Below are positions 27,563 through 36,179 of a DNA stretch of 62,680 nucleotides, one piece after another. The DNA is taken from positions 1 through 62,680 of the forward strand of contig LNEN01000241.1 of assembly GCA_001464155.1 (NCBI GenBank). The letters are read 5' to 3'. The notes beneath the pieces were generated by a model. It did no database searches. It was not told the origin of the DNA and saw nothing but the letters and a program-made list of their open reading frames with translations. Every line of letters begins with the position of its first letter. Positions within the stretch are counted from its first letter, which is position 1. Made by a program: the position numbers and the translations under genes. The DNA is from Cytophagales bacterium Ga0077538. GTDB lineage: Bacteria > Bacteroidota > Bacteroidia > Cytophagales > Cyclobacteriaceae.

Positions 27563-27594
27563 CTAGACATTGAATTCTAAATTCAGTGTCCTAG
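27563..27594. repeat. Imperfect inverted repeat (hairpin) in the gap before glmM
   Basis: Left arm CTAGACATTGAAT (27563-27575) pairs with right arm ATTCAGTGTCCTAG (27581-27594), with one bulged G and one T/G position and a 5-base loop. No T-run follows on either strand, so it is not a normal terminator. It shares GTGTCCTAGA with sequence beside the REP-associated transposase near 43182. Confidence 0.4.
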
Positions 27595-27631
27595 ATTCTT
27601 ATTAATTTGCAGAAATTTTAACTGATTTTCT

Positions 27632-29020
27632 GTGACGCTTATTAAATCAATTTCTGGCATTCGAGGAACCATTGGCGGTACTCCTGGTGATAATCTAACC
27701 CCTGTTGATGCTGTAAAATTTGCTGCTGCTTTCGGTACCTGGATAAAATCCCGCAATGGAAAAAAAGTAGTGGTCGGACGAGATGCACGTATTTCCGGAG
27801 AAATGGTGAGCACTTTAGTTTGCTCCACACTTCAAGGCCTTGGTTTAGATGTGATTGATCTTGGTCTATCGACAACCCCCACTGTCGAAATAGCGGTGCC
27901 GCTGGAAAAGGCAGGGGGTGGTATTATTCTTACGGCCAGTCATAATCCGATACAGTGGAACGCCCTTAAGTTGCTCAACGAAAAGGGTGAATTTATTTCG
28001 GGAGAAGACGGAGCCGCTGTTTTGAAATTAGCAGAGAACGAGAGTTTTGATTTTGCCGAAGTAACCAAGCTGGGCAAGTACACACAAAACAACACCTATT
28101 TTAAAAAGCACATCGACTTGATTCTCAAAAACAAGTTGGTGGATGTAAAGGCCATTCAGAAAGCAAAATTCAAGATTGCTGTGGATGCTGTAAACTCAAC
28201 AGGCGGTATCGTATTGCCGATGTTGCTGAAGGCCTTGGGTGTAAAAAAGGTAGTGGGGATGTACATGGAGCCTACCGGAAAATTTCCACACAATCCGGAG
28301 CCGCTTCCTGAAAACATAAAAGCAATTTGCAAAAAAGTAAAAGCTGAAAAATGTCATCTAGGAATCATTGTAGACCCGGATGTAGATCGTTTGGCTATGG
28401 TAATGGAAGATGGAAAACCTTTTGGCGAAGAATATACCTTAGTAGCCGTTGCGGATTATGTATTGAGTAAGCGTAAAGGAAATACCGTTTCTAATTTGTC
28501 TTCTACACGTGCTTTGCGCGATGTTACTGAAAAACGCGGAGGCACTTACAAAGCCGCTGCGGTAGGAGAGGTGAATGTGGTGAATGCCATGAAAGAAACG
28601 AAGGCTGTGATTGGGGGTGAGGGTAATGGAGGAGTCATCTTTGGTGAGCTGCATTACGGAAGAGATGCCCTAATGGGTATCGCTTTGTTCTTAACACACC
28701 TGGCAAAGTCAGGCATGAAGGCTTCGGAACTTCGCAAGACCTATCCTTCTTATTTTATTTCTAAAAATAAAATTGAACTGACGCCACAAATTAATGTAGA
28801 CAAAGTTTTGGAGGAAGTGAAGAAGAAGTACGCCACAGAAAAAGTGAATACCATTGACGGGGTGAAGATCGATTTTGAAACAGAGAAGGAATGGGTGCAT
28901 TTACGCAAGAGTAACACAGAGCCCATCATTCGCATTTATGCCGAATCGCTAAACGAGAAGAAGGCAGATGCTTTAGCACAACGCATCATTGATGACATTA
29001 AGCACATCGCCAATTTGTAA
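27632..29020 (+). CDS. glmM: Phosphoglucosamine mutase / phosphohexomutase
   Basis: A 462-residue alpha-D-phosphohexomutase. Domain 1 has SISGIRGTIGG and the active-site serine loop TASHNPIQWNA (Ser103). Domain 2-3 has the metal loop DPDVDRLAM. Domain 3 has GEGNGGVI, and domain 4 the phosphate clamp RKSNTEPIIRIYAE. This is the GlmM/ManB type usual in Bacteroidota and would make glucosamine-1-phosphate for UDP-GlcNAc synthesis, feeding peptidoglycan and the surface glycan. The start is GTG at 27632. Phosphomannomutase activity cannot be excluded from sequence. Confidence 0.88.
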   Translation: MTLIKSISGIRGTIGGTPGDNLTPVDAVKFAAAFGTWIKSRNGKKVVVGRDARISGEMVSTLVCSTLQGLGLDVIDLGLSTTPTVEIAVPLEKAGGGIILTASHNPIQWNALKLLNEKGEFISGEDGAAVLKLAENESFDFAEVTKLGKYTQNNTYFKKHIDLILKNKLVDVKAIQKAKFKIAVDAVNSTGGIVLPMLLKALGVKKVVGMYMEPTGKFPHNPEPLPENIKAICKKVKAEKCHLGIIVDPDVDRLAMVMEDGKPFGEEYTLVAVADYVLSKRKGNTVSNLSSTRALRDVTEKRGGTYKAAAVGEVNVVNAMKETKAVIGGEGNGGVIFGELHYGRDALMGIALFLTHLAKSGMKASELRKTYPSYFISKNKIELTPQINVDKVLEEVKKKYATEKVNTIDGVKIDFETEKEWVHLRKSNTEPIIRIYAESLNEKKADALAQRIIDDIKHIANL

Positions 29021-29050
29021 TTTGAGAGTTGAACTATTGAATTGAGTACC

Positions 29051-30193
29051 ATGAGAATCTACCTCGACAACGCAGCCACTACACCGCTCGATCCCGAAGT
29101 ATTTGAAGCGATGAAGCCCTTCATGTTGGAGGACTTTGGCAATCCATCCTCCACACACGCCCATGGAAGAAAAGTAAGAGCTGCGATTGAATCGAGCAGA
29201 AAGAAGATTGCGGAATTGTTAAACTGCACTCCGGGCGAAATTATTTTTACTTCGGGAGGAACGGAAGCAGACAATGCCATCATTACCAGTGGTGCTCAAA
29301 CCTATAACATTAAGCATGCCATTTCAACACCTATCGAACACCATGCCGTTACCCACACGCTGGAGACTTTAGCCAAGAAGGGTGTAGTAGAACTTCACCA
29401 TGTAGCCTTGGACTCTAATGGTCATGTCGAACTTGGTCATTTGGAAGAGTTGCTGAAAAAGTATCCCAATGCCTTGATCTCCCTCATGCATGCCAACAAT
29501 GAGATTGGCAATTTATTAGACATCAAACGCGTGGGCGAAATGGCAAATGAATACAAGGCCTTCTTCCATTCGGATACTGTGCAAACCATGGGACACTATG
29601 CGCATAACATGAAGGAATTGCACGTGTGTGGCATGACAGCCGCTGCTCACAAATTTCATGGACCTAAAGGTGTAGGCTTCATGTACATTCGCAAAGACAG
29701 AAAGATTGAGCAGTTCATACACGGTGGAGCGCAAGAACGAAATATGCGCGGTGGTACTGAAAATGTGTACGGAATCATTGGCATCGCGAAAGCATTGGAG
29801 ATTGCCTATCGTGAAATGAGTGAGCATGAAAAGCAGATGACAAAGTTAAAAGCTCGCATGATTGAGAAGTTGCGCGAAGCGATTCCGGGCATAAGCTTCA
29901 ATGGCGATTCTGCTAATTTGGAAAGGAGTCTTTACACCGTATTGAACGTAAGCCTGCCTGAATCAGAAGAGAACGACATGCTATTGTTCAATCTTGATTT
30001 GCAAGGCATCTCAGCTTCTGGCGGAAGTGCTTGCTCGAGTGGTGCTACTACCGGTTCACATGTATTGGGTGCTTTGTATCCTAACTCCAAAAGAGGGGCT
30101 GTTCGCTTTTCATTCAGTAAGTACAACACTGAGCAAGACATCGACACAGCGGTGGAGAAGTTAGCTTCCTGTATTGGGGTGGCGGCTCATTAA
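29051..30193 (+). CDS. Cysteine desulfurase (NifS/IscS family)
   Basis: A 380-residue class V aminotransferase: LDNAATTPLDP at the N terminus, SGGTEADN, PIEHHAV, the PLP-binding lysine K201 in AAAHKFHGPKG, RGGTEN, and the catalytic Cys328 in GGSACSSGATTGSHVL. The long active-site loop with GSACSSG marks the group I (NifS/IscS) type, which passes persulfide sulfur to Fe-S or thio-nucleoside pathways. ATG 29051 is chosen over the TTG at 29042 as it gives MRIYLDN directly. It lies 30 bases after glmM and no iscU-like gene follows. Confidence 0.92.
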   Translation: MRIYLDNAATTPLDPEVFEAMKPFMLEDFGNPSSTHAHGRKVRAAIESSRKKIAELLNCTPGEIIFTSGGTEADNAIITSGAQTYNIKHAISTPIEHHAVTHTLETLAKKGVVELHHVALDSNGHVELGHLEELLKKYPNALISLMHANNEIGNLLDIKRVGEMANEYKAFFHSDTVQTMGHYAHNMKELHVCGMTAAAHKFHGPKGVGFMYIRKDRKIEQFIHGGAQERNMRGGTENVYGIIGIAKALEIAYREMSEHEKQMTKLKARMIEKLREAIPGISFNGDSANLERSLYTVLNVSLPESEENDMLLFNLDLQGISASGGSACSSGATTGSHVLGALYPNSKRGAVRFSFSKYNTEQDIDTAVEKLASCIGVAAH

Positions 30194-30199
30194 GGGCTT

Positions 30200-30229
30200 A
30201 ATGACTCTTTCAGTATTTATGGAGTCATT
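30200..30229 (+). terminator. Possible terminator after the cysteine desulfurase gene
   Basis: AATGACTC (30200-30207) pairs with GAGTCATT (30222-30229) over a 14-base loop, followed by CAACTCTTTTTG. The stem is short and the T-run is displaced, so this is a weak call. Confidence 0.35.
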
Positions 30230-30285
30230 CAACTCTTTTTGTTGGTTCGTACCCTCGACTCTTCAAAATTTTACTAAAAGACGAG

Positions 30286-31587
30286 TTAACTCATCCGATA
30301 CTGACAGCTTCCAAAACGAGCAATGATTTCTTTCTCTAACATTTCCTGATTCGCTGGATGAGCAATTTTCATTAATGCCAATGCGCGTTGATGAAGATTT
30401 TTTCCATACAAATAAGCTACACCATATTCCGTGACAACATAGTGAATATGTGCCCGGGTGGAAACAACCCCTGCACCAGTTTTGAGATGAGGAACAATTT
30501 TAGATTCACCTTTTTTCGTAGCGGAGCAGAGCGCAATAATGGGCTTGCCATTTTCAGACAGCGAAGCACCACGGATAAAATCCATTTGTCCGCCTACACC
30601 TGAAAATTGATAGGTGCCAATGGAGTCGGCACAGACCTGGCCTGTTAAATCAATTTCAATCGCACTGTTAATGGCTACTACATTCGGATTAGCACGAATT
30701 ACGCGTGTATCATTAACATAGTCTGCTTCCAAAAAAGCAAAGCTTGGATTGTCATCAATGAAGTGATAGAGTTTATCTGTGCCAATCGCAAAGGCCGCCA
30801 CGGTTTTGCCGCGGTGTTTCTTTTTGTAGGCATTGGTTATCACGCCTGTCTTAATTAAATCAATCACCCCATCTGAAAACATTTCGGTGTGCACGCCTAA
30901 ATCTTTACAATGGGTGAGTGAATGCAGTACAGCATCGGGGATGGCTCCTATGCCCATCTGCAACGTGGAGCGATCATCAATTAATTCAGCAATTTTTTGT
31001 CCGATAATTTTTTCCGATTCGGCTATTCGATCGCTGTACCGAACTTGTGGTAACACATCATTGCATTCCACCATGGCCGTGAGCTGACTAACATGTATAA
31101 AGCCATCGCCCAAAGTGCGAGGCATGTTAGGGTTAATCTGGGCAATAATTTTCTTAGCGTGTTTGACTGCGGATTTAGCCACGTCAACAGAAGTGCCCAA
31201 TGAACAATAGCCATGTTTGTCGGGTAGGGAAACGTGTATGAGAGCAACATCCAGGGGCAAAATTCCTTTTTCAAAGAGTTTGGATATCTCACTTAAAAAG
31301 ATGGGAACATACTCACCATTTTCACTATTGACAACCGCGCGTATATTTTCAGAAACAAAAAGCGAATTGAAGTAGAAGCGATCCTTATAGGCAGGCTTGG
31401 CTATTTCCAGTTCACCAAGAGTGCTCACAGCAATGATCTCTACATTTCGTAAGTGATCAGAATATTGGGCAAGTCCTTTCAGTAAACATTGGGGTGTGGC
31501 GGCACTTCCATGTACATACACACGGTCACCGGACTGAATATGGTTAAGGGCTTCTTGAACGGTAGTATAGGAAAGAGAGCTAAGCAT
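30286..31587 (-). CDS. Acetyl-CoA hydrolase/CoA-transferase family protein
   Basis: A 433-residue family I CoA-transferase-like enzyme of the acetyl-CoA hydrolase/4-hydroxybutyrate CoA-transferase group: YVHGSAATP near the N terminus, HVSLPDKHGYCSLGTSVD, LQMGIGAIPDAVL, LGVHTEMFSDG, the GGQMDFIRGA segment of the C-terminal domain and VTEYGVAYLYGK. It would move CoA between acetyl-CoA and another acid or hydrolyse acetyl-CoA. The start is ATG at 31585-31587. It is convergent with the cysteine desulfurase and divergent from the DUF2520 gene. The substrate cannot be named. Confidence 0.88.
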   Translation of the reverse strand: MLSSLSYTTVQEALNHIQSGDRVYVHGSAATPQCLLKGLAQYSDHLRNVEIIAVSTLGELEIAKPAYKDRFYFNSLFVSENIRAVVNSENGEYVPIFLSEISKLFEKGILPLDVALIHVSLPDKHGYCSLGTSVDVAKSAVKHAKKIIAQINPNMPRTLGDGFIHVSQLTAMVECNDVLPQVRYSDRIAESEKIIGQKIAELIDDRSTLQMGIGAIPDAVLHSLTHCKDLGVHTEMFSDGVIDLIKTGVITNAYKKKHRGKTVAAFAIGTDKLYHFIDDNPSFAFLEADYVNDTRVIRANPNVVAINSAIEIDLTGQVCADSIGTYQFSGVGGQMDFIRGASLSENGKPIIALCSATKKGESKIVPHLKTGAGVVSTRAHIHYVVTEYGVAYLYGKNLHQRALALMKIAHPANQEMLEKEIIARFGSCQYRMS

Positions 31588-31706
31588 AGATAGATTTTTA
31601 GGATCGAAAGATAGTGCCTATTGTGGTGCGCAAGAGTGATTTTAATCATTCTCAGCAGCCAATCTTGTATTCCGGAAGCAATCATAAATTAATACAGACG
31701 AAATAG

Positions 31707-31714
31707 TATTTTTG
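31707..31714 (+). promoter_or_regulatory. -7 promoter box directly before the DUF2520 gene
   Basis: TATTTTTG fits TAnnTTTG and ends only 3 bases before ATG 31718. If used, transcription would start at or inside the start codon, giving a leaderless mRNA. Confidence 0.4.
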
Positions 31715-31717
31715 AGA

Positions 31718-32512
31718 ATGGCATCATCTGTTTCTGTTTCATTTGTGGGTTCTGGAAACCTGGCTTGGCATTTGGCCCCTGCCCTTGACAACGCTGGCTA
31801 TGTGGTGCGGGAAGTGTTCAGTCGCAACCCTAAAAATGCTAAAGCGCTTGTCAATAAGTTGTACCAGGCTGAAGTAAAGGATTCATTGGATTTTTCGGAT
31901 AGTAGCTCCACTATTTTTGTATTGGCCGTTACCGATGATGCTCTTAGGGAGGTAGTAAATGAAATTATCTTACCAGATGAGGCTATTCTGATTCACACTT
32001 CCGGCAGCCAGCCACTGGCCGTGCTGGCACAAGCAGCTGTTTTTCAGATTGGTGTTTTTTATCCCTTGCAAACTTTTAGCAAGCAAAAGAAAGTAGACTT
32101 TGCTGAGATCCCCATTTTTGTAGAAAGTACAAATGAGGACGTAGAGAAAGTACTGCTTACTATGGCAAAGGCCATTAGTAAAAAAGTTCAGGCCATCGAT
32201 TCATCAAAAAGAATGGCGCTTCATGTTGCAGCAGTTTTTGCATCGAACTTCACTAACCACATGCTCACGATTTCCAAAACAATCATGGAAGTGAGTGAGC
32301 TTCCGTACGAGTGGTTAAAGCCTTTAATTGCTGAAACCATTTCCAAGTCATTGGCCATTGGTCCGGAGGCCGCTCAAACCGGTCCGGCTGTAAGGGGTGA
32401 TTTGGAAATTTTAGACAAGCACCTGGCCCTGCTTCAAGAAGACGAGCAGATTGCCGAACTCTATAAACTTATTAGTCAACACATTATTGATAGCCACGAT
32501 TTTGAGGATTAA
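31718..32512 (+). CDS. Rossmann-like/DUF2520 domain protein
   Basis: A 264-residue two-domain protein. The N-terminal half (SVSFVGSGNLAWHLA, VFSRNPKNA, VLAVTDDAL, HTSGSQPL) is a ProC/F420-dependent-type Rossmann domain. The C-terminal half (MALHVAAVFASNFTNHML, LIAETISKSLAIGPEAAQTGPAVRGD) is the DUF2520 helical domain. Overall it resembles NADP-dependent reductases of the pyrroline-5-carboxylate reductase fold, but the substrate is unknown. ATG 31718 is preferred over TTG 31712. It is a single gene between a CoA-transferase and a small ORF on the opposite strand. Confidence 0.85.
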   Translation: MASSVSVSFVGSGNLAWHLAPALDNAGYVVREVFSRNPKNAKALVNKLYQAEVKDSLDFSDSSSTIFVLAVTDDALREVVNEIILPDEAILIHTSGSQPLAVLAQAAVFQIGVFYPLQTFSKQKKVDFAEIPIFVESTNEDVEKVLLTMAKAISKKVQAIDSSKRMALHVAAVFASNFTNHMLTISKTIMEVSELPYEWLKPLIAETISKSLAIGPEAAQTGPAVRGDLEILDKHLALLQEDEQIAELYKLISQHIIDSHDFED

Positions 32513-32566
32513 TACTTTTAAAAGCCCAAGTTTCTCTGACTATTGAATAATGGTGTAATGGTTATC

Positions 32567-32731
32567 TTACGTCTCTTGAAATATCTCTTTTCTTAACCAC
32601 TGTCTAAGGCGGTATTGTTCAGGCACCGTAAGCCACCTCATGGATTTACGATACTCTTTTCTCAAAAGCCTTTTATCGAAACTTACTTTTGATAGAATGA
32701 GTTTACAATAGTCCAGCATACTCTTTTTCAT
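32567..32731 (-). CDS. Small conserved-looking cytoplasmic protein, 54 residues
   Basis: A short frame from ATG (32729-32731) to TAA encodes 54 residues, strongly basic and apparently helical: MKKSMLDYCKLIL, then SFDKRLLRKEYRKS and a closing LRQWLRKEIF. It has no signal peptide or membrane segment. The sequence looks like a family of tiny Bacteroidota proteins that share the MKKxMLxYCK..L..VSFD..L..KEYRK pattern; that is recalled rather than searched. It occupies most of an otherwise empty 355-base gap between the DUF2520 and isocitrate dehydrogenase genes, which supports it being real. Its function is unknown. Confidence 0.6.
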   Translation of the reverse strand: MKKSMLDYCKLILSKVSFDKRLLRKEYRKSMRWLTVPEQYRLRQWLRKEIFQET

Positions 32732-32868
32732 ATCGCTGTGATTTAATTCTACCGAATAATTTCAATAATAAGTATGGCCAGTAACAATGCCGGCCAGAAC
32801 CACGAATTACCATTTTTACTACGTGTGAATGTATACATAACATTTAGGGGTTACATTGTTTTACTCCC

Positions 32869-34317
32869 TTATTGCCCTTGCCCTAACGAGAAGGCAGGCT
32901 TTCCATCAAACGAGCATAAGTTTTCAGTCTTTACAATGTCAAAGCCTTGTGCCGTCATCCTTTCCATAAGGGCAAGTATTTCCTGATAGCTGGTGGGCGT
33001 GAAGTTGTCTGTTGTGAAACGGCAACGCCAATGATCGGTGCAGAACGTTTCGGGTAAGCCATCCGGATATACTTTGATACCTCTGTTGGTAATCATGCTT
33101 AATTGCAGGGCATCGTTGGCCATTGGCTCAATGGCTTTTCCCAATGCATTGGGCGAACCTTCTTTCCAGTGCAGAAAGATGTCTACCCCCACCGTTGTTT
33201 TTTGTGCTTTCGGTTTTTCTTTTACTTTTATTTCAATTGGTTTGCGTGCATTGGCGTAGTTCACTGCTTTTAAGTGAATTGGCTTTTTACCGAGGTGGCG
33301 GATAACCTCTTCTGTGAATGCCTTTGTGCCAAGTTCGCGTTTACTGATATCGGCATGGTAGATGTCGGCTGTGTGCAATCCTTCTTCGAGGGTTGCTAAC
33401 CAGGCATTGTGTATTTTTTCGGCAACTGCCGGCTGATCGATGTGTATGAGCATCTGTACCGCTGCCAGCAACAAGCCTGATGGATTCGCTTTGTCAAGTC
33501 CGGCAATTTTAGGAGCCGAACCATGTATGGCTTCAAACATCGCGCATTGCTCTCCAATATTTGCTGATCCCGCTATACCAACAGATCCTGTTATTTGAGC
33601 GGCCACATCGCTGATGATGTCTCCATATAAATTGGGCGTAACGATTACATCAAACTTTTCGGGTGTATCGGCTAACATGGCGGTGCCAATGTCGATTATC
33701 CAGTGTTCGCTTTCTATATGAGGATACTCCTGGGCCACTTCTTCGAACACTTTTCTGAAAAGACCATCGGTCATTTTCATGATGTTGTCTTTTGTCAGAC
33801 AGGTAACTTTTTTACGTCCGTATTGATGAGCAAACTCAAAAGCGTAGCGGACAATTTTTTCACAACCTGGTCTGCTGATTAATTTCAGGCATTGAACCAC
33901 ATCATCGGTTTGCTGATGTTCAATGCCAGCATATAAGTCTTCTTCGTTTTCGCGAATGATAACCACGTCCATTACCGGGTGCTTTGTAAAGACAAATGGA
34001 GCGTAAGAAACACAAGGCCTCACGTTCGAATACAAGCCGAGCATTTTGCGCATGGTTACGTTAAGACTTTTTACGCCTCCACCTTGAGGTGTTGTAATAG
34101 GGGCTTTTAATAATACTTTGGTTCTGCGGATCGATTCCCACGCTTCCGGCTTAATGCCCGAACTGTGGCCCTGATGATATATTTTTTCGCCTATTTCAAT
34201 GATTTCTGGAGCTATTTGAGCCCCCGCTGCCTCGAGAATGGCCAAGGTTGATTCCATGATTTCTGGCCCGATACCATCTCCAAAAGCAACCGTTATTGGT
34301 TTTTTCGCATTTTCCAT
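32869..34317 (-). CDS. icd: Isocitrate dehydrogenase, long (Thermus-like) type
   Basis: A 482-residue beta-decarboxylating dehydrogenase. It has ITVAFGDGIGPEIM near the N terminus, SLNVTMRKMLGLYSNVRP, the substrate loop IIRENEEDLYAG, the catalytic lysine region LTKDNIMK and the metal/cofactor segment NLYGDIISDVAAQ, then HGSAPKIAG and NPSGLLLA. After about residue 330 it carries an extra C-terminal domain, as in Thermus-type enzymes, ending with TPTSYQEILALMERM. It oxidises isocitrate to 2-oxoglutarate in the TCA cycle. ATG 34317 (MENAKK) is preferred over the upstream start at 34356. It is divergent from a broken TetR gene. Confidence 0.9.
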   Translation of the reverse strand: MENAKKPITVAFGDGIGPEIMESTLAILEAAGAQIAPEIIEIGEKIYHQGHSSGIKPEAWESIRRTKVLLKAPITTPQGGGVKSLNVTMRKMLGLYSNVRPCVSYAPFVFTKHPVMDVVIIRENEEDLYAGIEHQQTDDVVQCLKLISRPGCEKIVRYAFEFAHQYGRKKVTCLTKDNIMKMTDGLFRKVFEEVAQEYPHIESEHWIIDIGTAMLADTPEKFDVIVTPNLYGDIISDVAAQITGSVGIAGSANIGEQCAMFEAIHGSAPKIAGLDKANPSGLLLAAVQMLIHIDQPAVAEKIHNAWLATLEEGLHTADIYHADISKRELGTKAFTEEVIRHLGKKPIHLKAVNYANARKPIEIKVKEKPKAQKTTVGVDIFLHWKEGSPNALGKAIEPMANDALQLSMITNRGIKVYPDGLPETFCTDHWRCRFTTDNFTPTSYQEILALMERMTAQGFDIVKTENLCSFDGKPAFSLGQGQ

Positions 34318-34392
34318 AGGTAGTATTAGTTTTACATGTAAAAGTAATACTTTCATAAACGAAAGCTATAGACTTATGTTCTGATTTTTCAA

Positions 34393-34400
34393 TAACTTTG
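34393..34400 (+). promoter_or_regulatory. -7 promoter box ahead of the tetR pseudogene
   Basis: TAACTTTG (34393-34400) matches TAnnTTTG and is 26 bases before the ATG at 34427. An AAAGGAAA purine stretch just before the ATG is a plausible ribosome site. The control region is intact although the gene is not. Confidence 0.45.
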
Positions 34401-34426
34401 TTCAACACTTAAAAATTTAAAGGAAA

Positions 34427-35070
34427 ATGACCTGGCAGCTTCAGATACAGATGAATGAAAAGCTGTTTTTGCGCGACCCGGCCAGTTCAGACCTGGGAAA
34501 ACGAATTGTTCAGCAGGGCGCCATTTTAATAGAGCGCATGGGTTTAGAGGAATTTACTTTTAAAAAGCTGGCAGCCGAACTCAATACTAATGAGTCAAGT
34601 ATTTACCGCTATTTTGACGCTGGCAGGAATATTTGATTATTGTACACACAGCTAATTTGAAAAATGCTACGTCTAAAATTGATGTAGTCTTAAATATTTT
34701 GCTGCATAGAGTAGAAGGAGATCTGATGGGAGGGCCTGCGGTTGAAAAGCGCGTATTGCAATCTTTGGTAACAAAGGAAAATTCAAAATCCTATCTGACA
34801 AGTCACGTTACAGAGGATAATCAGCAGCTTTTTTTTAAGCCATACAAAGATTTATGTGCGCGCATTGCGCAAATTTTTATAGAGTATAATCCTGCTTTTA
34901 CTTACTCGCGGTCATTGGCTAGCACCGTTTTGGAAATGGTACACCACCAACATTTTTTCATGCATCATTTGCCTTCACTCACAGACTTTGGTCAACTTAA
35001 AGATGACCAGGAGATTTTATCTTTTCTCAAGCACATGGTCTACGGCACACTGGGATATCGTGTTATCTAG
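34427..35070 (+). pseudogene. TetR-family regulator disrupted by a short internal deletion
   Basis: The first frame (34427-34636) gives a complete TetR DNA-binding domain: GAILIERMGLEEFTFKKLAAELNTNESSIYRYF, with the turn-helix at the end, and then stops after DAGRNI. The regulatory domain follows in another frame from about 34621 (WQEYLIIVHTANLKN...) to 35070, ending LGYRVI. In similar regulators about 13 to 16 residues (the YFENKH...SWYW region) lie between these parts; here they are missing and the frame has shifted. The junction is at 34618-34621. The gene is therefore broken, or the assembly has lost a few dozen bases. It probably once regulated itself or icd. Confidence 0.7.
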
Positions 35071-35107
35071 GGTATAAAAATTTTCCAGAATCACACGGTT
35101 CATTCAC

Positions 35108-35115
35108 TATTTTTG
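35108..35115 (+). promoter_or_regulatory. -7 promoter box ahead of hemB
   Basis: TATTTTTG fits TAnnTTTG and lies 22 bases before the hemB ATG at 35138. No convincing -33 TTG was fixed. Confidence 0.45.
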
Positions 35116-35137
35116 TACCCTTAATGACCCGTCCTAC

Positions 35138-36118
35138 ATGCTGAATATTCAACGCCCCCGCAGAAATCGCAAAAGCGAAGCCATACGTTCTTTAGTGGAA
35201 GAAACGAAAGTAACTACCGATGATATGCTCTTCCCTCTTTTTCTCATAGACGGTACTAGCAAAAAAGTAGAGGTAGCCTCTATGCCTGGTATTTATCGCT
35301 TCACCCTCGATTTGATGCTGAAAGAAATTGAAGATTGCTTGAAACTGGGCATTAAAGCCTTTGATGTGTTTCCGGCTGTGGAGGATTCCTTCAAAGACAA
35401 AACAGCGACTAAAAGCTACGATTCAAACTTTTTTTACTTGAAAGCATTGAAGGAAATAAAGAAACAATTTCCTGAAGCCTGCATCATGACCGATGTGGCC
35501 ATGGACCCTTACAGTTCTGATGGGCACGATGGTTTAGTGAAAGATGGAAAAATTTTGAATGACGAAACACTGGAAATTTTAGGGAAGATGGCTTTGGCAC
35601 AAGCAGCTACAGGCATTGATATTATTGGCCCTTCTGATATGATGGATGGACGTGTGGGTTATATCAGAAATGTGTTGGATGAAAACGGATTTTCAGAAGT
35701 CTCTATCATGAGTTATACGGCTAAATACGCCAGTGCTTTTTATAATCCCTTTCGCGATGCGCTGGACTCAGCTCCAAAATTTGGAGATAAGAAAACGTAT
35801 CAGATGAATCCTGCCAACAAACGCGAAGCCTTGATCGAAGCTGAATTGGATTTTGCTGAAGGTGCTGATTTTTTGATGGTAAAACCAGCCCTATCGTATC
35901 TTGATATAATTCAAACACTGAAACAAAATTTTGATTTACCCATTGCCGCCTACAACGTAAGTGGTGAATATTCCATGGTAAAAGCTGCTGCACTGAAGGG
36001 TTGGTTAGACGGAGATCGGGTGATGAAGGAAGTTTTGTTAAGCATGAAACGTGCAGGAGCCGATATCATTCTCACCTATTTTGCCAAGGAGTTCGCACAG
36101 CAGGTAGCCAGAAAGTAA
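35138..36118 (+). CDS. hemB: Delta-aminolevulinic acid dehydratase (porphobilinogen synthase)
   Basis: A 326-residue enzyme that condenses two 5-aminolevulinate molecules to porphobilinogen in haem synthesis. It has RPRRNRKSEAIR at the N terminus, the two active-site lysines K196 (MSYTAKYAS) and K249 (MVKPALSYL), and YNVSGEYSM. The metal loop reads DVAMDPYSSDGHDG, so the Cys3 zinc site of E. coli-type enzymes is replaced by Asp, indicating the magnesium-dependent type. The length is normal. hemE of the same pathway lies 24 kb away. Confidence 0.96.
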   Translation: MLNIQRPRRNRKSEAIRSLVEETKVTTDDMLFPLFLIDGTSKKVEVASMPGIYRFTLDLMLKEIEDCLKLGIKAFDVFPAVEDSFKDKTATKSYDSNFFYLKALKEIKKQFPEACIMTDVAMDPYSSDGHDGLVKDGKILNDETLEILGKMALAQAATGIDIIGPSDMMDGRVGYIRNVLDENGFSEVSIMSYTAKYASAFYNPFRDALDSAPKFGDKKTYQMNPANKREALIEAELDFAEGADFLMVKPALSYLDIIQTLKQNFDLPIAAYNVSGEYSMVKAAALKGWLDGDRVMKEVLLSMKRAGADIILTYFAKEFAQQVARK

Positions 36119-36179
36119 TATTTTTTGCATATTGGTTTATCATTGCTTCTTTAAGCATGATTTTACCTATACCAAATTT

